64,000 bases of DNA from Streptomyces rubiginosohelvolus. GTDB lineage: Bacteria; Actinomycetota; Actinomycetes; Streptomycetales; Streptomycetaceae. Made by a program: the position numbers and the translations under genes. The notes below the pieces were generated by a model that worked only from the letters and a program-made list of their open reading frames with translations, was not told the origin of the DNA and searched no databases. Position 1 is the stretch's first letter. The number at the start of each line of letters is the position of its first letter. The DNA lies in the NCBI RefSeq assembly GCF_014649875.1, contig NZ_BMTW01000009.1, positions 1-64,000 of the forward strand, written 5' to 3'. This document shows positions 58,395-64,000 of the stretch, in pieces.

Positions 58395-59207
58395 GTGACG
58401 CAGCAGGTGCCGCAGGTCCCGCCGACAGAGACCGTGCTGACCGGAGTCCGCAACTTCCGCGATGTGGGCGGGCTCCCCACGACGGACGGGCGGCGCACCG
58501 CCTTCGGCCGGCTCTACCGCAGCGGCCACCTGGCGCACGCCACCGCCGAGGACGCGGCCTTCCTCGGCGGTCTCGGACTGCACACGATCTTCGACTTCCG
58601 CCACTCCGCCGACCACAAGCTCGACGGATACGACATCGAGCTGACCGGTGTCCGCAATGTCAGCATCCCGCTCTCGGACCCGGCCGACGGCGCGGAGTTC
58701 TGGCGACTGGTGGGCAGCGGGAACATCGAGCAGCTGCGTTCGGTCCTCGCGGGCGGCAAGGGCGTCGACCGCATGATCCGGATGTACCGCGCGACGATCG
58801 AGGACCGCACCGCCGAGCACAGCCGGGTCCTGCACGCCCTGGCCGAGGACAGCGTCCCGGCGCTCATGCACTGCGCGGCGGGCAAGGACCGGGCCGGCCT
58901 CTCGATCGCGGTCGCCCTCCTCGCGGTCGGCGTCGTTCCCGAGGCGATCGAGGAGGACTACCTCAAGTCCAACGACCTCCACCGCCGGTACAAGGTGAAG
59001 CGCTCCGACCCGTCGGGGGCCGGCATGTCGCCCGAGGTGCTGGAGCTGCTGGACCCGCTGTTCGGGGCACGGCCCGCCTATCTCGCGGCCGCCTTCGCGG
59101 CCATCGAGGAGAACTGGGGAACGGCGGACCGCTATCTGTCCGAGGGGCTGAAGATCTCCGCCGAGACCCGGGAGCGGCTGCGCGAGCGGCTGCTCGACGA
59201 GGGCTGA
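58395..59207 (+). CDS. Tyrosine/dual-specificity protein phosphatase (Iph-like)
   Basis: 270 residues from the GTG at 58395, with AGGAG 5 bp upstream. GVRNFRDVGGLPTTDGR and FGRLYRSGHL open the fold. The P-loop MHCAAGKDRAGLS holds the catalytic Cys of CX5R (HCAAGKDR). This is the Y_phosphatase3 type, which dephosphorylates proteins or phosphoinositides. The ATG at 58305, with its own GGGAGG, would add 30 basic residues and is an alternative. No signal peptide. Confidence 0.9.
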   Translation: MTQQVPQVPPTETVLTGVRNFRDVGGLPTTDGRRTAFGRLYRSGHLAHATAEDAAFLGGLGLHTIFDFRHSADHKLDGYDIELTGVRNVSIPLSDPADGAEFWRLVGSGNIEQLRSVLAGGKGVDRMIRMYRATIEDRTAEHSRVLHALAEDSVPALMHCAAGKDRAGLSIAVALLAVGVVPEAIEEDYLKSNDLHRRYKVKRSDPSGAGMSPEVLELLDPLFGARPAYLAAAFAAIEENWGTADRYLSEGLKISAETRERLRERLLDEG

Positions 59208-59241
59208 CCCCTCCGGCGACCGCTCACCCCGGGTCGGCCCG

Positions 59242-59415
59242 TCACTTGCTCCCGGCCACCACGAAGAGCAGGTAGAGGAAGGCCGCGACGATGTGGCCCG
59301 CCACCAGATAGGCGAAGAGCCGGATGATGACGCCGCGCGGCATCCGCTTCTCCTGCGGGTCCTCGTTCACGCGGCGTCCGGGGCCCAGCGGGTCGTAGTG
59401 CTCGGAATCGGACAT
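59242..59415 (-). CDS. DUF6126 family small membrane protein
   Basis: 57 residues, ATG at 59415 and stop at 59242-59244. An acidic/polar first half (MSDSEHYDPLGPGRR, then NEDPQEKRMPRG) precedes one hydrophobic helix (about 29-54; IIRLFAYLVAGHIVAAFLYL) and a short tail. The family is common in Streptomyces next to XRE-cupin regulators, as here with the gene at 59480. AGAGGA lies 6 bp upstream. Function unknown; possibly a membrane partner. Confidence 0.8.
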   Translation of the reverse strand: MSDSEHYDPLGPGRRVNEDPQEKRMPRGVIIRLFAYLVAGHIVAAFLYLLFVVAGSK

Positions 59416-59479
59416 GACGGTCCTCTCTGTCGGCCTCGCGGCCGGTGGAGTGAAGGGTGGGGCCGGCGGGGACGGCCGG

Positions 59480-60088
59480 TCAGCGCGGGTGCAGTCCGCT
59501 GCCGAGGCAGAGCTCGGCGGCGGGACTCTGCAGCAGGGAGTGGACGAAGAGCAGCTCCGCGCCGCAGCGGTCGACGGCCGCGATCCGGTGCGGGGTGAGC
59601 GAGTCGAAGTGGGCGCTGTCGCCGGGTTCGAGGTCGTGGACGGTGTCGCCGAGCCCGACCCGCAGCCGGCCCTCCAGGACGTACAGCCACTCCTCGCCGG
59701 GATGGACCCGGACCAGGTCGCCCTGGGCGCCGTACGGGACGCGCACCCGCAGTGCCTGCATCGCGCGGCCGGAGCCGCCCGCCTGCCGGTACATCCAGCC
59801 GTCGGCCTCCGCCCCCTCGAAGCCGCCGCCGCGGATGATCGCGTCCCGTTCGGGCGGCTGCTCGCCGAGCAGCTCGGAGACCGTCGTACCGTAGATACGG
59901 GCGAGCCCCAGCAGCATCGGCAGCGAGGGCTGCCTGCGGCCGGTCTCCAGCCGGGAGAGATGGGCCGGGGAGAGCCCGGCCCGCTGGGCCGCGGTCTCCA
60001 GGGTGAGGCCGCGGGAACGGCGCAGATCGCGCAGTCGGGGGGCGACGCCGGGGAGCTCGTCCGGCACCCCTTCGTCCGGAGGGTTCAT
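59480..60088 (-). CDS. XRE regulator with C-terminal cupin domain
   Basis: 202 residues. HTH_3 (about 18-73) has RLRDLRRSRGLTLETAAQRAGLSPAHLSRLETGRRQPSLPMLLGLARI. The cupin_2 domain follows (about 115-185; VHPGEEWLYVLEGRLRVGLG, LEPGDSAHFDSLTPH). In this family the cupin binds a small ligand that alters DNA binding. An inverted repeat at 60112-60143 lies 24 bp upstream and is its probable operator. It is followed on the same strand by the DUF6126 gene. Confidence 0.92.
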   Translation of the reverse strand: MNPPDEGVPDELPGVAPRLRDLRRSRGLTLETAAQRAGLSPAHLSRLETGRRQPSLPMLLGLARIYGTTVSELLGEQPPERDAIIRGGGFEGAEADGWMYRQAGGSGRAMQALRVRVPYGAQGDLVRVHPGEEWLYVLEGRLRVGLGDTVHDLEPGDSAHFDSLTPHRIAAVDRCGAELLFVHSLLQSPAAELCLGSGLHPR

Positions 60089-60111
60089 ACCTCTATTGGG
60101 CCAGGACCTTT

Positions 60112-60143
60112 CCTCTGAGGCAAATAACTTGCCTCAGAGGCAA
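60112..60143. promoter_or_regulatory. Operator of the XRE-cupin regulator
   Basis: CCTCTGAGGCAA (60112-60123) and its complement TTGCCTCAGAGG (60129-60140), with a second overlapping palindrome TTGCCTC-A-GAGGCAA (60129-60143). That makes four half-sites, well suited to a dimer-of-dimers. It sits between the XRE gene and the hopanoid aminotransferase end. Confidence 0.82.
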
Positions 60144-60151
60144 ACGCCAGG

Positions 60152-61549
60152 TCAGCGGTTGGCCACGGCCTGCTTGACCAGCGTCCGGCCGAAGTCCCAC
60201 ATCAGCCCGCCGCCGCTGTGCGCGTCCTCCATGACGGAGGTGAACGCCTCCACGAACCGGTCCACCTCCGCGTCCCCGATGACCAGCGGCGGGATCAGTT
60301 TGATCACTTCCAGATGGTCGCCGGAGACCTGGGTGAGGATCCGGTGCTTCTGGAGCAGCGGCACCACGACCATCTGGGCGAAGAGACCCTTGCGGGCCGC
60401 CTGGAGCATGGTCCAGCGGCTGCGGAGCTTCAGGGAGGAGGGCCGGCCGAACTCGATGCCGATCATCAGCCCGCGCCCGCGCACCTCGTGCAGCAGCTCG
60501 TAGCGGTCCACCAGGGCGGCCAGCCGCTCGCGCAGAGAATCGCCGGTGCGCCGCGCGTTCGCGACGATCTCCTCGTCCTCCATGACCGTCAGGACGGCGA
60601 GCCCGGCCGCCATCGCCTGGGCGTTGGAACCGAAGCTCGCGGAGTGGACGAGGACCCGGTCCATCGAGGAGTAGACCTTGCGGAAGATCCAGTCCTTGCC
60701 GAGGGTCGCGCCGACCGGCACATAGCCGCCGGAGAGGGCCTTGGCCACGCACACGAGGTCGGGCTCCACCCCCTCCTCGTGCTGGTAGGCGAAGAAGTCC
60801 CCGGTACGCCCGAGGCCCGTCTGGACCTCGTCGGCGATCAGGAGCGCCTTGTGCCGGTGCAGCAGCTCCTGGGCCTCGCGCAGATAACCGGGCGGCGCGG
60901 CGAGCACGCCCTTGCCCTGGATCGGCTCGACGACCAGGGCCGCGACGTCCCCCCGCTTCAGCTCGCGGCGCAGCGCGTCGAGGTCGCCGAGCGGGACGGC
61001 CGTGTCGGGGAGCAGCGGGGCGAAGCCGTCGCGGAAGCCGCTCTCCCCGTTGACGGACAGCGAGCCCGTGGTGAGCCCGTGGAAGGCGTGGTCGCAGTAG
61101 AGGACCCTGGGTTTCCCGGTGGCGTACCGGGCGAACTTGAGCGCCGTCTCGACCGCCTCCGTGCCGCTGTTGCCGAAGAAGACGCGGTCCAGGTGCGGGC
61201 TGTGGGTCAGCAGTTTCTCGGCGAGCAGTCCGGGCAGCGGCTGGCAGTCGAAGCGGGTGAGGTCGGCGAGCTGGGCGTCGAGCACGTCGTGGAGGGCCTT
61301 GCGGACGACCGGGTGGTGCCGGCCGATCCCCATGACGCCGAACCCGGCGAGCATGTCGAGGTAGTCGTTGCCCTCCGCGTCCCAGAAGTAGGCGCCCTCG
61401 GCCCGCTCGTAGACCTTGTCGAAGCCGATGGTGTGCAGCATGCGCGGCAGCTGGTGGTTCAGATGGCGCGCATGCAGCTCGTACCGTTCGGCCCCGCGTT
61501 CGGCCAGGAGCCGTCCGAGGTCGAAGCCGCCCGGCCCGCCGTCCGTCAC
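60152..61549 (-). CDS. hpnO: Hopanoid biosynthesis aminotransferase HpnO
   Basis: 465 residues of class III PLP aminotransferase. FGNSGTEAVETALKFAR, LYCDHAFHGLTTGSLS, IADEVQTGLGRTG and the Schiff-base Lys in CVAKALSGGY are all present. In hopanoid clusters it converts ribosylhopane-derived intermediates to aminobacteriohopanetriol. Its GTG at 61549 overlaps the hpnH stop (GTGA). In the S. coelicolor cluster ispG and dxs lie between these genes; here they are absent. Confidence 0.9.
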   Translation of the reverse strand: MTDGGPGGFDLGRLLAERGAERYELHARHLNHQLPRMLHTIGFDKVYERAEGAYFWDAEGNDYLDMLAGFGVMGIGRHHPVVRKALHDVLDAQLADLTRFDCQPLPGLLAEKLLTHSPHLDRVFFGNSGTEAVETALKFARYATGKPRVLYCDHAFHGLTTGSLSVNGESGFRDGFAPLLPDTAVPLGDLDALRRELKRGDVAALVVEPIQGKGVLAAPPGYLREAQELLHRHKALLIADEVQTGLGRTGDFFAYQHEEGVEPDLVCVAKALSGGYVPVGATLGKDWIFRKVYSSMDRVLVHSASFGSNAQAMAAGLAVLTVMEDEEIVANARRTGDSLRERLAALVDRYELLHEVRGRGLMIGIEFGRPSSLKLRSRWTMLQAARKGLFAQMVVVPLLQKHRILTQVSGDHLEVIKLIPPLVIGDAEVDRFVEAFTSVMEDAHSGGGLMWDFGRTLVKQAVANR

Positions 61550-62565
61550 CGGTTGCCGCCCACGCTCTCCCGTGCCGCGCGCAGGGATTCCTTGAGCGAT
61601 CCCATGGTGGCGAGCACGGCGGTGGGTTCGTAGCCGCAGTGCGCCATGCAGTTGGCGCAGCGCGGGTCCTTGCCCCGGCCGTACTTCTCCCAGTCGGTCT
61701 CCTCGATGAGCTGACGGTACGTCGGTACGTAGCCGTCGCTCATCAGGTAGCAGGGGCGCTGCCAGCCGAAGAGGGAGTAGTTCGGGATCGCCCAGGCGGT
61801 GCACGGGAAGTCCGCCTTGCCCTCCAGGAAGTCCAGGAAGAGCGGCGAGTGGTTGAGCCGCCAGCGGGCCCGGTTGCCGCCCGCGAAGGCCTTCTTGAAG
61901 AGTTCGCGGGTCTGCTCGACGCCGAGGAAGTGCTCCTGGTCGGGGGCCTTCTCGTAGGCGTAGGCGGGAGAGATCATCATCTCGTCGACCTTGAGGTCGT
62001 CGTTGAGGTAGTTGAGGACCTCGATGATGGTCTGCGGGGTGTCGGTGTTGAAGAAGGTGGAGTTGGTGGTGACGCGGAAGCCGCGCGCCTTGGCCTCCTT
62101 CATCGCGGCGACGGCCTCGTCGAAGACGCCTTCCTTGGCGACCGACTCGTCGTGCCGCTCGCGCAGTCCGTCGATGTGCACGGCGAAGGCGAAGTACGGG
62201 GACGGGGTGAACTTGTCGAGCTTCTTCCGCATCAGCATCGCGTTGGTGCAGAGGAAGACGTACTTCTTCCGGGCGACGAGCTGGCGCACGATCTCGTCGA
62301 TCTGCGGATGCATCAGCGGCTCGCCACCGGCGATGGACACCATGGGGGCCCCGGATTCGAGCACCGCGCCCACCGCCTGGGCGACCGGCATGCGCTGCTT
62401 CAGGACACCGGCCGGGTGCTGGATCTTGCCGCATCCCTCGCAGGCGAGGTTGCAGGCGAACAACGGCTCCAGCTCGACGATCAGCGGGAACTTCTCACGC
62501 TTGCGGAGCTTCTGTTCGAAGAGATACGTCGCAACCTTGATGGTCTGGCGGAGCGGCATGGCCAT
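61546..62565 (-). CDS. hpnH: Hopanoid radical SAM protein HpnH
   Basis: 339 residues. The cluster motif is CNLACEGCGK (CX3CX2C), after FPLIVELEPLFACNL. Further motifs are MVSIAGGEPLMHPQID, HIDGLRERHD and NSTFFNTDTPQTIIEVLNYLNDDL, with a C-terminal RCANCMAHCGYEPTA cysteine group. HpnH joins the adenosyl radical to diploptene to give adenosylhopane. It is followed directly by hpnO and preceded by hpnG. Confidence 0.96.
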   Translation of the reverse strand: MAMPLRQTIKVATYLFEQKLRKREKFPLIVELEPLFACNLACEGCGKIQHPAGVLKQRMPVAQAVGAVLESGAPMVSIAGGEPLMHPQIDEIVRQLVARKKYVFLCTNAMLMRKKLDKFTPSPYFAFAVHIDGLRERHDESVAKEGVFDEAVAAMKEAKARGFRVTTNSTFFNTDTPQTIIEVLNYLNDDLKVDEMMISPAYAYEKAPDQEHFLGVEQTRELFKKAFAGGNRARWRLNHSPLFLDFLEGKADFPCTAWAIPNYSLFGWQRPCYLMSDGYVPTYRQLIEETDWEKYGRGKDPRCANCMAHCGYEPTAVLATMGSLKESLRAARESVGGNR

Positions 62566-62570
62566 CTAGC

Positions 62571-63218
62571 TCACCTCCTGGGGAGCAGTAAAGATCGGTG
62601 CCATTCATAGAAAGCCGGAAGGACGGCACGAAGTACGCGGAACGCCGATATTCCACCGCGGACCGTGCCGATACGGACGAGCTCATGCTCAGGAGCGTCC
62701 ACGACCACCCGGACGGCCGCAACCGGGCGCGGTCCGTGACACAGGGCGGTACGCAGTGTCGCGGCGGACTCCATGTCGACCGCGATGGCCCCGCTCGCCC
62801 GCAGCGCGGCCCGCTCGGGACCTCGTACGACGTGGTCGGAGCCGGTCAGCGGGCCGGTGTGGACGCTGCGGCCGGGGAGGGCGCGGGTGAGGGCGGCGAC
62901 CAGGACGCCGGTGCCCGTGCAGGGGGTGGTGCCGTCCGCGTCCCGGGTCTCCTCGGCGACGACGAGGTCCCCGGGGTGCATCCCCGGGGCGAGCCCGGCG
63001 CAGAAGCCGGAGGCGATGACGGCGGCGTCGGGGACCCCGCCGGGGCCCAGGAGGCGCGCCACGGCCGCCTCCGCCGCCCGGGGGCCCATTCCGGTGCGCA
63101 GCACCCGGACCGGGCCCGGGGCGCCCCTGCCGCTGCGCAGGGCCACCTGCTCGATGCCGAGGGCGCAGGCGACCAGCAGCGGCGTCACGGGGCTCCCGGC
63201 CCCTCGCGGATCGCCCAT
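62571..63218 (-). CDS. hpnG: Hopanoid-associated phosphorylase HpnG
   Basis: 215 residues of nucleoside phosphorylase fold: RVLRTGMGPRAAEAAV, VIASGFCAGLAPGMHPGDLVVAEE and the purine site VDMESAATLRTAL, followed by VRVVVDAPEHEL. HpnG removes adenine from adenosylhopane to give ribosylhopane (or its phosphate). Its ATG overlaps the stop of shc by one base (63218) and it is followed by hpnH after five bases. Confidence 0.92.
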   Translation of the reverse strand: MGDPRGAGSPVTPLLVACALGIEQVALRSGRGAPGPVRVLRTGMGPRAAEAAVARLLGPGGVPDAAVIASGFCAGLAPGMHPGDLVVAEETRDADGTTPCTGTGVLVAALTRALPGRSVHTGPLTGSDHVVRGPERAALRASGAIAVDMESAATLRTALCHGPRPVAAVRVVVDAPEHELVRIGTVRGGISAFRVLRAVLPAFYEWHRSLLLPRR

Positions 63219-64000
63219 CAGGCCCCCTCGGCGGCGTCCGGGCGGTCCGCGAAGGGGTCGCCGTGCACATAGCGCCCGAGTGCGGTGAGGGGGAAGACCT
63301 GGCGGTAGAGGTGGTAGTTGATCGAGAAGTCCCAGGGGAATCCGGTGCCGGTGAAATACGGCTCGTCCCAGGACCCGTCGGCCTGCTGCGCCTCGGTCAG
63401 CCAGGTGACGCCCCGGGTGACCGAGGCGGTGTCCCGGCGTCCCGCGGCGAGGAGGGCCAGCAGCGCCCAGGCGGTCTGGGAGGCGGTGGACTCACCGTGC
63501 CCGATCCACTTCTCCTCCTGGTAGGAGCGCAGGTCCTCGCCCCAGCCGCCGTCGTCGTTCTGGACGGACTCCAGCCAGTCGACGGCCCGGCGGATCGCGG
63601 GGTGTCCCGCGGGCAGTCCGGCGGTGATCAGGGCGGGCACCACGGACCCGGTGCCGTAGACGTAGTTGACGCCCCAGCGGCCGAACCAGGCGCCGCACGC
63701 CTCCTGTTCGGCGAGCAGCCACTCGATGCCCTCGCGGGTGCGGGGGTGGTTCGCGAGCCCTTCGACGGCGAGCATCTCCACGACATGGCCGGTGACGTCG
63801 GCCGACGGGGGGTCGATGACCTCGCCGAAGTCGCAGAAGGGCAGCCGGTTGGGGAAGGGGCTGGTGTTGTCGGCGTCGAACGCGCCCCAGGCTCCGTTGC
63901 GGGACTGCATCCCGAGGTTCCAGCGGACCCCGCGGGCGATGGCGGACTCCAGCCGGGCGGGGTCGGGGTGGCGCACCCGGCGCAGCGCCAGGACGACTTC
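63218..64000 (-). CDS. shc: Squalene-hopene cyclase, C-terminal portion (partial)
   Basis: The frame is open to the right edge of the window, giving about 260 C-terminal residues. QW-repeat motifs are visible: SRNGAWGAFD, QNDDGGWGEDLRSY and QQADGSWDEPYFTGTGFPWDF, then YHLYRQVFPLTALGRY. This is the cyclase that folds squalene to hopene. The DxDD protonation motif lies beyond the window. It heads the visible hop gene run shc-hpnG-hpnH-hpnO. Confidence 0.95.
   Translation of the reverse strand, partial: EVVLALRRVRHPDPARLESAIARGVRWNLGMQSRNGAWGAFDADNTSPFPNRLPFCDFGEVIDPPSADVTGHVVEMLAVEGLANHPRTREGIEWLLAEQEACGAWFGRWGVNYVYGTGSVVPALITAGLPAGHPAIRRAVDWLESVQNDDGGWGEDLRSYQEEKWIGHGESTASQTAWALLALLAAGRRDTASVTRGVTWLTEAQQADGSWDEPYFTGTGFPWDFSINYHLYRQVFPLTALGRYVHGDPFADRPDAAEGA

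Overview
This is one contiguous stretch of a high-GC actinobacterial chromosome, almost certainly Streptomyces. The evidence is codon use with G/C third positions, GTG/TTG starts and ATGA/GTGA gene overlaps, a conservon (cvnABCD), a hopanoid cluster, a c-di-AMP riboswitch ahead of a LysM/M23 peptidase, and DUF3040/DUF2510/DUF6126 proteins. Both ends are cut inside genes: the allantoinase C-terminus on the left and squalene-hopene cyclase on the right.

Layout. 0-3.1 kb: allantoinase end, a TetR/SDR divergent pair sharing an inverted-repeat operator, then a scar where a CGNR regulator and azlC have both lost their 5' ends, followed by azlD. 3.4-22.2 kb: a segment bounded by two identical tRNA-Pro(GGG) genes in the same orientation, each with its own covarying terminator hairpin. 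It holds a large LuxR-like ATPase lacking its HTH, a DUF309 protein, a DUF2264 protein, the lactate oxidation operon lutABC with its GntR regulator and two operators, a NarL-type two-component pair, a Tat-exported phospholipase C, and assorted hydrolases and an acetyltransferase. 22.3-24.5 kb: a split transketolase driven by a MerR-type promoter, and a YjbR/MmcQ protein. 24.6-35.4 kb: a secreted ThuA-glucose/sorbosone dehydrogenase-PKD protein with a sugar-isomerase-like partner, and a NMT1/THI5-type ABC importer divergent from a LacI repressor. The two loci carry the same LacI-type palindrome, so they probably form one regulon. An epimerase, a truncated rsgA and a GNAT gene lie between them.

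35.4-49 kb: a conservon with a GAF protein, a long GAPDH, and small metabolic and regulatory genes, including an internally shortened TipAL-like MerR with its own 19-bp-spacer promoter. 49-55.8 kb: the most unusual locus. Six tightly coupled genes of the STM4015-STM4015-STM4014-STM4013-STM4012-STM4011 families (two LRR proteins, an ATP-grasp-like protein, a sulfatase-like hydrolase, two radical SAM enzymes) face two divergent genes (DUF6745 and its small partner). Both directions appear to start from promoters resembling the DNA-damage RecA-NDp/PafBC type. The two LRR proteins end in the same short C-terminal peptide despite different codons. I know of no established function for this set.

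55.8-64 kb: an SGNH hydrolase, the riboswitch-controlled LysM/M23 peptidase, a tyrosine phosphatase, a DUF6126/XRE-cupin pair with an inverted-repeat operator, and the hopanoid side-chain genes hpnO, hpnH, hpnG and shc.

All functional calls come from reading the translations and sites by eye. No database search was run.
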